Notes: generated by a model not told the origin, from the sequence alone. A DNA stretch of 38,805 nucleotides from Oscillospiraceae bacterium (GCA_015063955.1 SVTD01000013.1:1-38805), one strand, 5' to 3'; shown: positions 1 through 8,997, counted from the first letter of the stretch. A program made the numbers and translations.

Positions 1-28
1 AACCCTCATCCACCGCTCCGCGGTCCCC

Positions 29-53
29 CTTCCCCCGAATCATGGGGGAAGGA
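29..53. repeat. Short perfect hairpin in intergenic block
   Basis: An inverted repeat CTTCCCCC / GGGGGAAG with a 7-nt loop lies near the window start. No open reading frame around it looks real. It belongs to a repeat-filled stretch (1-663) with no convincing gene. The sequence style resembles dispersed intergenic palindromes seen in Clostridia genomes; function unknown. Confidence 0.5.
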
Positions 54-131
54 CTTGGTGCAAACTTTATCTTTTACCTTTCAAATTCGGGTTTGTCGGA
101 GAGTTAAATTTGCAGCGAACGCTACCTTCGT

Positions 132-337
132 CGTCATCCTGAGCGGAAGAAATATCCCGGTGGGATATTTCTGTAGTCGAACCACCCCTTAGGGTGGTGC
201 CCCGCAGGGGCAGGATCTACGAAAAAGCTAACAATATTGTTCACCTTTCCGCAGATCCCGCCTTCGGCGCCGTCCTGAGGGACGGTTCGACTACGTAAAA
301 CACCGCACTGTGGTGTTTTACTCCGCTCAGGATGACG
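132..337. repeat. Long imperfect inverted repeat (about 206 bp)
   Basis: The ends are a perfect 15-bp inverted repeat, CGTCATCCTGAGCGG at 132-146 and its complement at 323-337. A second matching pair sits inside (GTAGTCGAACC at 173-183, GGTTCGACTAC at 284-294). Shorter hairpins lie between them. No coding sequence is credible here. It resembles the widespread 'TCATCCTGAGCG...AGTCGAA' type of intergenic repeat; mobility or function is unknown. Confidence 0.65.
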
Positions 338-458
338 CGGAGGGGATGTTTGCCGAAGTTCAAACAGTTCAAAAAACCGAATTTGAAGACCAATTCGCGT
401 GCAGAAGGGACGGCGGCCACGGGTCTGGCCGCCCTACGGATTACCTGTCAACAGTCCG

Positions 459-650
459 ACAAACTTGAATTTGAAGGTGCAGCTCTTGTGCAGATGGGTG
501 GACCGTCGAGGACGCCGGTCCCTACAATACACCAATATCGTCCCAGCGACAAACCCGAATTTATACCCACCCTTTTTCAAAGTTTTTTGGAGTGCAGAAC
601 CTTTTTTTCAAAAAAGGTTTTGCGTCCCCCGTCCCCCTCCCCGAAAAAAC
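459..650 (+). repeat. Dispersed intergenic repeat, copy 1
   Basis: This segment recurs almost word for word at 33647-33838, in inverted orientation at 33165-33420 (with an insertion), and in part at 20456-20545. Shared blocks include GGACCG...CGGTCC (a small hairpin), 'ACCCGAATTTAT', 'TTCAAAGTTTTTTGGAGTGC' and a hairpin of A/T runs ending in 'TTGCGTCCCCC'. There is no real coding sequence; the reading frames through it are incidental. Confidence 0.75.
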
Positions 651-663
651 GGGGTTTTTATGT

Positions 664-700
664 TAAAAGCGGCCGCCGCACATTTGTGCGACGACCGCTT
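664..700 (-). terminator. Terminator of the dockerin protein gene
   Basis: Read on the minus strand, an AAGCGG...CCGCTTTT stem-loop with about 15 paired positions and a 4-nt loop follows the stop codon at 736 within 40 nt and runs into TTTT. A second small hairpin (CCCCG-A6-CGGGG, then T5 on the plus strand) lies at 640-659. Confidence 0.7.
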
Positions 701-735
701 GGGGGTGACTATAATTTTAAATAGAGTCTGCCCGA

Positions 736-3720
736 TCAGTAAAGAACGTCAAGTGTGATATTGGTTTCACCAACGTACCAGTCGTCTTCGCCACTGCCGT
801 GGGCGCCCCACTCGATGGCAAATCCGCCGTCGGCGGTAAGGTCAGCGACATCTATAAGGAATACCACCTTATGGTTCTCATACCAGTCGTATTTATCGGG
901 GGTTTCGATATCCTCTTCCTCACCCAGCAGCTTGGACAGATTATACGTATATACCCAGATGGACTGATAACCGTCGTTATCCTCTTGAACGTCAAATACG
1001 ATCTGAAGTGATATAGTTGAATAACCCAGCTTAAGAAGCTTGTCTCGCTCAAGTCCGGTTATAACGTAGTCGTATACCTTATCATCCTCCGTAACGAGCT
1101 TGTCGCGGTGTCCGTTTGAGCTGGTCAGGTCGACCCTTGCGCTGAGTGATACCCACTCGGCAACGATGGTGTGCTCGCCCGTAATATCTACGAGTGCGTT
1201 CATATCGATGATCTTACCGTCAAGGGACCAGCCGTAGAATACGTAATCATCGTTTTCGTGAGTGGGGGTATGGAAGTAAGAATCCTTATAGTAGCTGTCG
1301 TACCATACGCTGGTTCCGGGATAAGAAACCGTGCCGCCGTTGGCATCGTAGGTCAGGTTCGCGCCGCCTGCCGCCCAATGTGCGTATACGTTAATGACTG
1401 CGCCATCCTCACTTGTGAGGTTTGCAGACTCAAGGACTGTTCCGTCCCATCCGAGATATGCCTCGTCGCTGCATTCAGGATCAAGATACCAGCCGCGGAA
1501 TACCCATCCCTTGAGGGTGGGAGCACTACCGAGGAGAACGTCCCCGTCAAAGCTGCAGCTCTGACTTTCCGGAACGTTTTCAACTGTATTGGTAGCCTTT
1601 TCAGGCTTATTTGCATTATACTGAACGGTATAGTTGTGGTTTGTCCAGTGCGCGTAGAGAGTGATTCTCTCGCGGCCGCGGGAGGAGATATCTTCAACGG
1701 TTGTGCCGCCCTCAAGAAGCTTGTAGGAGCCGTCTTCGCCTCTAAGCTCCCAGCCGCCGAAGGTATAGCCCTCTCTCGTATACTCGTTTTCAAGGATGTA
1801 GATGTCTTCGCCAACGGTGTTAACGCTTATCTTCATCTGCTCGCCCTCGCCGCCGTTAGCGTCGTAGGAAACGTAGTAAGCCTCTTCCACCATTGCGAGG
1901 ATCTCATCGCGGGGGATATTGTACTCGAGTGTTTCGCAGGACTGAGAGTTGAGAGCCTTAACGTCGGGGTAGTAGAGAACCATCTCGTGCATATTATCAA
2001 GCATGCTGTAGGTGCTGAGCTTGAAGTTACCGCTCTTAGGTACGTATGTAACTACGCCGAATACGCGAACGTTACCTGCGTGAACGTAGGAATAATAGCC
2101 CTCGGGCATATCCTTTTCGATGGTTACCGTTGCCGTTACTGTTGTGGAGATAGATTCAAGGTATGCAAGCTCGGAGGAGGATTCCGTTTCCTTACCTGTC
2201 TCGGTGGAGGTAGAGCCGCCTACAACTGAGCTTCCGCCCCAGGAGGAGGTTGTGGTATTGGTATAGCCGTAGCCTGCCTCAACGCTTGCTGTTACCATAC
2301 CCGCATCGACCTCAACGCCAACTGTTACGTTAACGTTGTGCTCCTCGGATTTTTCCTTTGCCCATTCTTTGGACTCTTCCCATTCATCGGAGGAGGAGAC
2401 GGACTCGGAAACTGTGTTTGCGATAGAATTAGCAATGCTGTTTTCAATAGTCACAGAGGACTCGAGACCGAATTCGAGATCGCCTGCGCCTGTGTGATAT
2501 TTGAGATTAGGTGTGTTTACGTTAAGCTGATCGAGAACCACGTGCTCGATTGTGCCGATCTCGTAAATGTAGTAGAACACCTCGTTTGCCTCGTCGTAAA
2601 CTGCCAGAGTCTTTTCGTTATTTCCCTGAACTGCAAGGTTTCTCTGGAGCTTCCAGGTAGCTGTCAACTCAAGATCGCCGCTGGTTCCCTTGGGGATCTC
2701 TGTGATGATATTGCCGTTCTGATCCTGCCAGCCCATGAACTTGAGTCCGCTCCACTTTGCGGGCTGAAGGATGATTCTTGATTCAACGTTATAGCTTTCC
2801 ACGTTGGAATGCTCGGGAGCCTCCCAGTAGATAATGTCGTATTCCTCAAGCTCCCAGTGAGCGTAGAGGATATAATCCTCCGTGCTGCCCTTCTTGATGT
2901 AGTCAACTACGTCGCCGCCAACGGATGCCGTGTACCAGCCTACGAAAACGTAGCCGTCAGCCTCAGGGGAGGGAAGCTCGAGAAGGCCCTCGGACTCCTC
3001 GTACTCCGTGATCTCGGGATACTCTGCCGTTTTGAGGTTTCTGTAAATGATCGAATGGTAGGAGCCCTCAAGCTTGGGAATGATCTCCTGAGCCTTAATG
3101 ACCGTGCCGCACACGGAGCAATGAGAGCCTTCCGTAAGTCCGGTGGAGGAGCCTGTGGGGGCTACTGCGGGGTCGATGACCTCGGTATGTCCTTTTGCTG
3201 CAATTAAAGTATCGATCTCCTCGATCTCTACGGTTGCATCCGCATCGGAAAATTCAGTGCCGCAATTTCTGCAAACCCAATATTCCACGTTACCTGCATT
3301 TGTGCAGGTAGGCTCAGCGGAGGGTATCTGCATCAGATAGTCTGTGTGAGTGCATTCTGTATCGGGTTTTTCTGCCGGACCGATAACAGGGCCGTCTGTA
3401 GTTCCGCCACCGCCGGAGGGGGGATTGTAGACGCCGCTTGCGATCCTTGTAAGATAGTTTGAGTCATAGGAGTTTACCTGTCCGTCGCCGTTGATGTCAG
3501 CAGCCTTCAGCTGCGACTCGGTGAAGGACACGCTTCCGCTGATAACCCGCTTGAAAATGTTGGAGTCCATGGAGTTTACAACTCCGTCTCCGTTAACGTC
3601 TCCGAGAATTGCCTTCGTATCCTCAGCCGCGATGCTGATGAAGGCAAGACTCTGTACAAGCATTGCTGCTATCAAAAAGACAGCACAAAGCTTTTTCAGA
3701 TTTCTTTTATAGCTTTTCAT
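736..3720 (-). CDS. Secreted dockerin protein with InlB-type repeats and an aerolysin-like central region
   Basis: 994 aa. Residues 1-32 form a signal peptide (KRNLKK then a hydrophobic run). Residues 39-95 are a type I dockerin: two calcium loops, DVNGDGVVNSMDSN and DINGDGQVNSYDSN. Residues 123-205 carry CxxCG pairs in the 'C..H...TCT..G' style. InlB/Flg_new-type repeats ending in 'YAHW' or an equivalent occupy about 220-358 and 615-858. Residues 415-585 differ: alternating Ser/Thr-rich strands, then 'GYYSYVHAGNVRVFGVVTYVP', which recalls aerolysin/ETX-MTX2 pore-forming folds (inference). The last 130 residues look like a beta-sandwich. It is probably exported and displayed through a cohesin or released. 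It is divergent from a LytTR/GHKL operon. The ATG lacks a nearby Shine-Dalgarno site; a short leader ORF lies just upstream. Function is not known; adhesion or a toxin-like role are both possible. Confidence 0.85.
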   Translation of the reverse strand: MKSYKRNLKKLCAVFLIAAMLVQSLAFISIAAEDTKAILGDVNGDGVVNSMDSNIFKRVISGSVSFTESQLKAADINGDGQVNSYDSNYLTRIASGVYNPPSGGGGTTDGPVIGPAEKPDTECTHTDYLMQIPSAEPTCTNAGNVEYWVCRNCGTEFSDADATVEIEEIDTLIAAKGHTEVIDPAVAPTGSSTGLTEGSHCSVCGTVIKAQEIIPKLEGSYHSIIYRNLKTAEYPEITEYEESEGLLELPSPEADGYVFVGWYTASVGGDVVDYIKKGSTEDYILYAHWELEEYDIIYWEAPEHSNVESYNVESRIILQPAKWSGLKFMGWQDQNGNIITEIPKGTSGDLELTATWKLQRNLAVQGNNEKTLAVYDEANEVFYYIYEIGTIEHVVLDQLNVNTPNLKYHTGAGDLEFGLESSVTIENSIANSIANTVSESVSSSDEWEESKEWAKEKSEEHNVNVTVGVEVDAGMVTASVEAGYGYTNTTTSSWGGSSVVGGSTSTETGKETESSSELAYLESISTTVTATVTIEKDMPEGYYSYVHAGNVRVFGVVTYVPKSGNFKLSTYSMLDNMHEMVLYYPDVKALNSQSCETLEYNIPRDEILAMVEEAYYVSYDANGGEGEQMKISVNTVGEDIYILENEYTREGYTFGGWELRGEDGSYKLLEGGTTVEDISSRGRERITLYAHWTNHNYTVQYNANKPEKATNTVENVPESQSCSFDGDVLLGSAPTLKGWVFRGWYLDPECSDEAYLGWDGTVLESANLTSEDGAVINVYAHWAAGGANLTYDANGGTVSYPGTSVWYDSYYKDSYFHTPTHENDDYVFYGWSLDGKIIDMNALVDITGEHTIVAEWVSLSARVDLTSSNGHRDKLVTEDDKVYDYVITGLERDKLLKLGYSTISLQIVFDVQEDNDGYQSIWVYTYNLSKLLGEEEDIETPDKYDWYENHKVVFLIDVADLTADGGFAIEWGAHGSGEDDWYVGETNITLDVLY

Positions 3721-3732
3721 GGTTGCCCGGCT

Positions 3733-3780
3733 TTAGCCTCGGGGCTTAAAGCCTCGTGAAGAAGAAATATTCCCCTTCAC
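3733..3780 (-). other. Possible 15-codon leader ORF upstream of the dockerin gene
   Basis: On the minus strand a good Shine-Dalgarno sequence (AAGGAGGA, 3784-3791) precedes a GTG at 3780. The reading frame VKGNISSSRGFKPRG ends at TAA (3733-3735), 12 nt before and in frame with the ATG of the large gene. A hairpin GGCTTTA/TAAAGCC lies at its end. It could couple translation to the main gene, which has no Shine-Dalgarno site of its own. It may also be chance. Confidence 0.35.
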
Positions 3781-3811
3781 TTATCCTCCTTATATTAATT
3801 TCTGCTCCTTA

Positions 3812-3840
3812 ATTATATCAAAAAAAACGGCATCCTCAGA
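3812..3840 (-). promoter_or_regulatory. Promoter of dockerin gene (good -10, poor -35)
   Basis: On the minus strand there is TATAAT at 3812-3817. The hexamer 17 bp upstream (3835-3840) reads TCTGAG, a poor -35. A strong -10 with a weak -35 just downstream of direct repeats (3845-3874) is the usual layout of an activator-dependent promoter. Confidence 0.55.
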
Positions 3841-3844
3841 AAAC

Positions 3845-3874
3845 GGGAATGAATTGCAAAAATAAGGGAATGAA
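3845..3874. promoter_or_regulatory. Candidate LytTR operator (two 9-bp direct repeats)
   Basis: GGGAATGAA occurs at 3845-3853 and 3866-3874, separated by 12 bp, giving a 21-bp period (two helical turns). This is the spacing of AgrA/ComE-type LytTR sites. The pair lies 4 bp from the weak -35 of the minus-strand dockerin gene and 16 bp from the -35 of the plus-strand LytTR operon. The repeat pattern is seen directly; its binding by the adjacent regulator is inferred. Confidence 0.55.
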
Positions 3875-3890
3875 CGGTAATTCAGTGCGC

Positions 3891-3919
3891 TTGAATTGAA
3901 AGAAAAAAGGTGATATAAT
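3891..3919 (+). promoter_or_regulatory. Promoter of the LytTR/GHKL operon
   Basis: TTGAAT (3891-3896), 17-bp spacer, TATAAT (3914-3919). It is followed by an AAAGGAGGAGG ribosome site ending about 6 nt before the GTG at 3953. Confidence 0.75.
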
Positions 3920-3952
3920 GTAGGCAGATCCTATGAAAGGAGGAGGAGTACT

Positions 3953-4678
3953 GTGATAAGGATTGCTGTTTGCGACGATTCGTCTGCTTTTCTCGTTCAG
4001 ACAAAGCTTTTGATAGATCATTGGGATAAAAGACCGCCAAACGTTACCGTAGAGCTTTTCACGGACGGAGATGCCCTTATCAACGCCCACACCGAGAAGC
4101 CCTTTGACATTATCCTCCTTGACATCGTAATGCCTCTCCTTAACGGCATTGAGGCTGCACGGGAGCTTCGGGAAAGGGATAAGGGAGTAAAAATAGTCTT
4201 TCTCAGCTCCTCCTCCGAATACGGAGTAGAATCCTACTCCGTTAAGGCAAGCAACTATCTTTTGAAGCCCCTTGAGCCCGAAAGCTTTTTCGCCTGTATC
4301 GGGGAGCTTGCAGGCGAGCTGTGCGATACAGACAGATTTGTCACCGTTAGGGGAGCAGACGGTACTCACCGTGTTCCTCTCTCTGATATAGAATACGTCG
4401 AGTCTCAGGGGAAGCACATTGTTTTCTATCTTGCAAAGGACAGAAAAATAGAGTCCTCCGAGCCCCTCTACGCCTATGAGGATACCCTGCTTCTGGAGGA
4501 CGGCTTCTATAAATGCCACCGCAGCTACATCGTCAATATCCACCGCATAGACAGCTATTCACACGATAGCATCATCATGCGCTCTAAAAAGCACGTTCCC
4601 ATTTCCCGAAGCTGTCAGAAAAGCTTTGAATCCACGTATTTCAGCGTGATTTTCGGCAAGGCAGGTGATGATAAGTGA
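3953..4678 (+). CDS. LytTR-family response regulator (AgrA/VirR type)
   Basis: 241 aa, GTG start with a strong Shine-Dalgarno site. The N-terminal receiver domain (about 1-120) has the acidic pair Asp8/Asp9, the phospho-acceptor Asp57 in LLDIVMP, and Lys105. The C-terminal LytTR DNA-binding domain (about 130-235) shows 'YVESQGKHIVFYL' and 'FYKCHRSYIVNI', typical of this beta-fold. Such regulators bind paired 9-bp direct repeats and control surface or secreted proteins, virulence or peptide signalling. Its stop overlaps the start of the kinase by 4 nt. No peptide pheromone gene is seen nearby. The candidate operator upstream (3845-3874) suggests it controls itself and the divergent dockerin protein. 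Confidence 0.92.
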   Translation: MIRIAVCDDSSAFLVQTKLLIDHWDKRPPNVTVELFTDGDALINAHTEKPFDIILLDIVMPLLNGIEAARELRERDKGVKIVFLSSSSEYGVESYSVKASNYLLKPLEPESFFACIGELAGELCDTDRFVTVRGADGTHRVPLSDIEYVESQGKHIVFYLAKDRKIESSEPLYAYEDTLLLEDGFYKCHRSYIVNIHRIDSYSHDSIIMRSKKHVPISRSCQKSFESTYFSVIFGKAGDDK

Positions 4679-5937
4679 TAAACGATATTCTGTTCTTTGC
4701 TCACTACAGCATACTTCTTATGTTCGGTATCGTGCTGTCCCTTGCTTTTTCCGGTCTGCGCCTGACAAAAAGAACTGCCCTGTCTGCTCTGGCTGTCTTC
4801 GCTTTTTGCGGCGCCTTACAGCTTTTATCGTACTTTTTGCTTGACGAAGCTGCAGTCTGGAAGCTCTATCCGCTGATAATCCATCTTCCCGTTTGTCTTG
4901 TTCTTTTGATCTTTTACAAAAAAAGACTGCCGACTGCCGCCGCCTCCGTAACGCTGGCTTATCTGTGCTGTCAGCCCGCAAAATGGTTCGGTCTGCTTAC
5001 TGAGTCTGTCACTTTTGCAGCGGAGCTGTCCTTCGCCGTAAGGATAGCAGTCCTTTTGATAACCGGACTTCTTTGCATACGCCTTCTCAGTCAGCCCATA
5101 TCCGAAGTATTCAATAAGGACAGCCGCAGCGTCCTCATATTCGGCTCGGTTCCCTTCGTTTATTACGTGTTTGACTATATTATGGGAGTCTATACCGATC
5201 TGTGGATCAATAACAGAGTGGCTATAGAGTTTCTCCCCTTCTTTTTGTGCTTTGCTTTTATGGTTTTTTGCGCGGCTTATTACGAGGAACATGAAAAAAA
5301 GGCTGATGCTCAGCGTAACGAGCAGATAATCAGAATAACGGCAGAGCAACAGGCAAAGGAGATCGAAGCAATAAAGCAAAGTAATACGGAAACCAGGCTT
5401 TTACGCCACGACATGAGGCATATTCTCAGCAGCCTCGCCTTATGCATAGAGCAAAACGACAGAGAAACTGCTCTCAAAATGATAAGCGGCTTTGCCTCAC
5501 AGGTGGAGGCATCAACCGTTAAGAAGTATTGTCCGAACGATACCCTGAACTATATCATCTCAAATTTCGAAAGCAAATGCAGCCAAAAAGGAATCCGTTT
5601 TGAGGCAACAGTTGAGATGGGTGAGCTTTCAATGGAGGAGACGACCTTTTTCTCTATCGTTTCCAACGCCCTTGATAACGCCATGAACGCTCAGGAGAAT
5701 CTGCCCGCAAATTCCCGCTACATAAAGCTGATGCTCAAGGATTCTGACAAAAAGCTTCTCCTTTCGGTAAAGAATCCCTACAGCGAAAAGCCCGTCATAG
5801 CCGACGGCCTTCCCGTTGCCGACAAAAAAGGACACGGCTACGGCACACGAAGCATCAGATATATGACGGAAAAGCTGGGAGGAAAATGTCTCTTTTCCAT
5901 CCGCGACGATATGTTCGTTCTGCAGATCGTTCTGTAA
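4675..5937 (+). CDS. GHKL sensor histidine kinase (AgrC type)
   Basis: 420 aa, GTG start overlapping the regulator gene by 4 nt, so the two are translated together. The first 205 residues are hydrophobic, with about six membrane segments. A linker with coiled-coil character (206-240) leads to the phospho-acceptor His245 in 'LRHDMRH'. The ATPase domain has the N box 'NALDNAMNA' (Asn331, Asn335) and the glycine box 'GHGYGTRSI' (386-393). This is the AgrC/ComD/BlpH layout, usually a membrane sensor of peptides that phosphorylates its LytTR partner. The ligand cannot be told from sequence. Confidence 0.9.
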   Translation: MINDILFFAHYSILLMFGIVLSLAFSGLRLTKRTALSALAVFAFCGALQLLSYFLLDEAAVWKLYPLIIHLPVCLVLLIFYKKRLPTAAASVTLAYLCCQPAKWFGLLTESVTFAAELSFAVRIAVLLITGLLCIRLLSQPISEVFNKDSRSVLIFGSVPFVYYVFDYIMGVYTDLWINNRVAIEFLPFFLCFAFMVFCAAYYEEHEKKADAQRNEQIIRITAEQQAKEIEAIKQSNTETRLLRHDMRHILSSLALCIEQNDRETALKMISGFASQVEASTVKKYCPNDTLNYIISNFESKCSQKGIRFEATVEMGELSMEETTFFSIVSNALDNAMNAQENLPANSRYIKLMLKDSDKKLLLSVKNPYSEKPVIADGLPVADKKGHGYGTRSIRYMTEKLGGKCLFSIRDDMFVLQIVL

Positions 5938-5950
5938 AAAAATAAAACAG

Positions 5951-5993
5951 GTGCGTTTTTGTGTTCCTAAGGACACAAAAACGTACTTTTTTT
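5951..5993 (+). terminator. Terminator of the LytTR/GHKL operon
   Basis: GTGCGTTTTTGTGT pairs with ACACAAAAACGTAC around a short loop, followed by T7. It starts 14 nt after the kinase stop codon. Confidence 0.85.
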
Positions 5994-6080
5994 CACGAAG
6001 TATGGGTTTGGAAAGGAGGGGACGCAGGAATGAAGCTTACAAAGACGTATATTTTCCTTTTTGAATTTCCATCTTATTTA

Positions 6081-6109
6081 TTGACATTAAAAATAATTTG
6101 TAGTATCAT
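6081..6109 (+). promoter_or_regulatory. uvrA promoter
   Basis: TTGACA (6081-6086), 17-bp spacer, TATCAT (6104-6109), about 28 nt before the uvrA start. Confidence 0.75.
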
Positions 6110-6113
6110 TGAG

Positions 6114-6127
6114 AAAACAAATGTTTC
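6114..6127 (+). promoter_or_regulatory. Candidate LexA (SOS) box of uvrA
   Basis: AAAACAAATGTTTC matches the core AAC-RNRY-GTTY of the Gram-positive LexA/DinR site CGAACRNRYGTTYG; only the outermost bases differ. It lies directly after the -10, over the expected transcription start, where a repressor would block initiation. uvrA is a standard SOS gene in Firmicutes. Confidence 0.6.
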
Positions 6128-6137
6128 AGAGGTTTTT

Positions 6138-8972
6138 ATGGCAAAAAGCATAAAGATTCGCGGTGTACGCGTAAATAACCTTAAAAATATAGACGTCACT
6201 ATCCCAAGAGACCGGCTTGTGATACTGACGGGTCTCTCGGGAAGCGGAAAATCCTCTCTCGCCTTTGATACGGTATATGCGGAGGGTCACCGCCGCTTTG
6301 TGGAGAGCCTTTCCTCCTACGCCCGAATGTTTCTCGGTCAGATGGACAAGCCGGATATCGATTCCATCGAGGGTCTTTCACCCGCCATTTCCATAGACCA
6401 GAAGACTACGTCAAAAAATCCCCGTTCAACCGTAGGTACGGTAACGGAGATATACGATTATCTGCGTCTTCTTTACGCCCGCCTCGGCGTGCCCCATTGC
6501 CCCGTCTGCGGCAAGGAGATCCGTCAGCAGACCACCGACCAGGTACTTGACCGTATCATGGAGCTTCCCGAGGGAGAGCGCTTTTTCGTTCTTGCCCCCG
6601 TCGTCCGCCAGAAAAAGGGCCGCCACGAGAAGGTTTTTGAGGATGCAAAGCGTTCGGGCTTTGCCAGGGTCCGTGTTGACGGCATAAGCTACGACCTTTC
6701 CGAGGAGATAAAGCTTGAGAAGAATCAGAAGCATACCGTTGAGATAATGGTAGACCGTCTCGTTATGCGGGGCGACATCCGCTCACGCCTTACGGACAGC
6801 GTGGAAACCGCCCTTCGTGAGTCGGGCGGAAGCCTGCTTATCGTCACAGCCCCCCGCGACGGGTCTGACGGCGAGGAGCTTTCCTTCTCCACAAGCTACG
6901 CCTGTGAGGAGCACGGCATATCCCTCGGCGAGCTTGAGCCCAGAATGTTCTCCTTCAACAACCCCTTCGGCGCCTGTCCTCATTGCGCGGGCCTCGGTGT
7001 TCAGCGCCGTCTCTCCGTTGAAAAAATGATCCCCGATACTTCCCTTTCCCTTGAAGAATGCGCCATAGCCGTCAACGGCTTCAAATCCCTGGGCCCCGAT
7101 TCCTGGACGGGCCCCCTTGTTGCCGCCGTCGGCGAGAGGTACGGCTTTACCATGGATCAGCCCCTTTCCACCTTCTCGAAGAAGGCTATGGATGCCCTTC
7201 TTTACGGCACGGGGGAGGAGACCTACGATATAGTCCGCTGGTTCGGAAAGCGCAGTCAGCGCCAGATAGCAAAGTATGACGGCGTTGTGAACATCGTTCA
7301 GGCAAGAGCTAACATGAACGGCGAGGAAAGCGAATACTACGCTCAGTTTATGGAGGAGCTCGACTGCCCCGAGTGTCACGGCAGCCGTCTTAATCCCGAG
7401 GCGCTGGCAGTTACCATCGGCGGCAAAAATATCGATGAATTCTGCCATATGTCCGTCCAGAAGAGCCTTGATTTTACAAACTCCCTTGAATTTACGGAAA
7501 CTGAAAAACAGATCGCAAAGGAAATCATAAAGGAGCTTCGCGCCCGTCTCGGCTTTCTCTGCGCGGTGGGACTTGACTATCTCACTCTCTCAAGAAAAAG
7601 CGGCACTCTTTCAGGCGGCGAGGCTCAGCGAATCCGCCTTGCAACCCAGATAGGCTCATCCTTGGCGGGCGTGCTCTATATTCTGGACGAGCCCTCCATC
7701 GGTCTTCATCAGCGCGATAACTCAAAGCTTATAGCCACCCTCAAAAAGCTTCGGGATCTTGGCAACAGCGTGATCGTTGTTGAGCACGATGAGGAGACTA
7801 TGCTGGAATCGGATTATATCATCGACATCGGCCCCGGCGCGGGAATCCACGGCGGCGAGGTCGTCGCCTGCGGCACTCCGGAGGAAATACTGAATAATGA
7901 AAGCTCTCTTACGGGTCTGTTCCTTTCCGGCAAGAGAAGCATTAAGGTGCCAGAGACAAGACGCCCCGGAAACGGAAGCTTCCTTACAGTCCTCGGTGCC
8001 GAGCACAATAACCTGAAGGGCATTGACGTGACCGTTCCCCTCGGAACCTTCACCTGCGTGACGGGAGTTTCGGGAAGCGGAAAATCCTCCCTTGTCAACG
8101 GGATCATCAGAAACGCCCTTCTTTCAAAGCTGAACCGCGCCGTTACCTTCCCCGGCAAGCACAAAAAGATCACGGGATACGAAAATCTTGATAAGATAAT
8201 CGATATAGACCAGAGCCCCATCGGAAGAACGCCACGATCAAACCCCGCAACCTATACGGGACTTTTCTCCGATATCCGCGACCTCTTTGCCAAGACCCCT
8301 GCGGCAAATCTCCGCGGCTATACCGCAGGCAGATTCTCCTTCAACGTCCGCGGCGGACGCTGTGAGGCCTGCGAGGGCGACGGCGTAAAGAAGATAGAGA
8401 TGCACTTTCTCCCCGACGTTTACGTCACCTGCGACGTTTGCCACGGCAAGCGCTACAACCGCGAGACCCTTGAGGTAAAATATAAGGACAAGAGCATTTC
8501 CGACGTTCTCGAAATGACGGTTGAGGAGGGCTGCACCTTCTTCCGAGATCTTCCGAAGATCGCAAACAAGCTGAAAACACTCAACGACGTAGGCCTGGGA
8601 TATATCAAGATCGGCCAGTCCTCCACCACCCTTTCCGGCGGCGAGGCTCAGCGAGTCAAGCTTGCAACGGAGCTTGCAAGGAGAAGCACGGGCAAGACCA
8701 TATACGTTCTTGACGAGCCTACCACAGGTCTCCATTCCGCCGACGTTGAAAAGCTTATCGAGGTGCTCCAGCGCCTTGTTGACGCAGGAAACACCGTTCT
8801 CGTTATCGAGCACAACCTTGATATTATCAAGACCGCAGACTATATCATAGATCTTGGCCCCGAGGGCGGCGATATGGGAGGCACACTTGTTGCCTGCGGC
8901 ACTCCCGAGGAGGTGGCAAGGTGCGAAAAATCATACACAGGCCATTACCTTAAAGATAAGCTCAAATCTTGA
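6138..8972 (+). CDS. uvrA: Excinuclease ABC subunit A (UvrA)
   Basis: 944 aa, the normal length. UvrA is the damage-sensing ATPase of nucleotide excision repair, acting with UvrB and UvrC. It has two ABC modules: Walker [10 protein letters not shown] (32-40) and a second GVSGSGKSS, two LSGGEAQR signatures, and zinc-binding CPVC/CPHC...CPEC and CEAC...CDVC sets. I place the start at the ATG at 6138 ([10 protein letters not shown]), since it follows promoter and LexA-like box and the frame upstream of it lies partly in the preceding terminator. The ribosome site (AGAGG) is modest. The gene is alone; uvrB and uvrC are not in the window. Confidence 0.97.
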   Translation: MAKSIKIRGVRVNNLKNIDVTIPRDRLVILTGLSGSGKSSLAFDTVYAEGHRRFVESLSSYARMFLGQMDKPDIDSIEGLSPAISIDQKTTSKNPRSTVGTVTEIYDYLRLLYARLGVPHCPVCGKEIRQQTTDQVLDRIMELPEGERFFVLAPVVRQKKGRHEKVFEDAKRSGFARVRVDGISYDLSEEIKLEKNQKHTVEIMVDRLVMRGDIRSRLTDSVETALRESGGSLLIVTAPRDGSDGEELSFSTSYACEEHGISLGELEPRMFSFNNPFGACPHCAGLGVQRRLSVEKMIPDTSLSLEECAIAVNGFKSLGPDSWTGPLVAAVGERYGFTMDQPLSTFSKKAMDALLYGTGEETYDIVRWFGKRSQRQIAKYDGVVNIVQARANMNGEESEYYAQFMEELDCPECHGSRLNPEALAVTIGGKNIDEFCHMSVQKSLDFTNSLEFTETEKQIAKEIIKELRARLGFLCAVGLDYLTLSRKSGTLSGGEAQRIRLATQIGSSLAGVLYILDEPSIGLHQRDNSKLIATLKKLRDLGNSVIVVEHDEETMLESDYIIDIGPGAGIHGGEVVACGTPEEILNNESSLTGLFLSGKRSIKVPETRRPGNGSFLTVLGAEHNNLKGIDVTVPLGTFTCVTGVSGSGKSSLVNGIIRNALLSKLNRAVTFPGKHKKITGYENLDKIIDIDQSPIGRTPRSNPATYTGLFSDIRDLFAKTPAANLRGYTAGRFSFNVRGGRCEACEGDGVKKIEMHFLPDVYVTCDVCHGKRYNRETLEVKYKDKSISDVLEMTVEEGCTFFRDLPKIANKLKTLNDVGLGYIKIGQSSTTLSGGEAQRVKLATELARRSTGKTIYVLDEPTTGLHSADVEKLIEVLQRLVDAGNTVLVIEHNLDIIKTADYIIDLGPEGGDMGGTLVACGTPEEVARCEKSYTGHYLKDKLKS

Positions 8973-8997
8973 CTTTAAGACCGTAATTTGGTATAAT
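8969..8997 (+). promoter_or_regulatory. Promoter of the duplicated-domain lipoprotein
   Basis: TTGACT (8969-8974), 17-bp spacer, TATAAT (8992-8997). The -35 overlaps the uvrA stop codon. Confidence 0.75.

Noticed and set aside
332..758. Two plus-strand reading frames of 119-130 codons near the window start
   Set aside because: They translate the dispersed repeat; the same frames recur at other copies without start signals.
1171..2229. 352-codon plus-strand reading frame inside the dockerin gene
   Set aside because: It is antisense to a gene with clear domains, has no ribosome site, and its composition follows the opposite-strand codons.
3721..3811. Cyclic-di-GMP (GEMM) riboswitch in the dockerin gene leader
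   Set aside because: A few motifs look alike (GGCTAAAGCCGGG), but the two-stem layout and conserved core of GEMM are not present.
3836..4543. 235-codon minus-strand reading frame over the LytTR gene
   Set aside because: Antisense to a well-supported regulator; no recognisable motif and no start signals.
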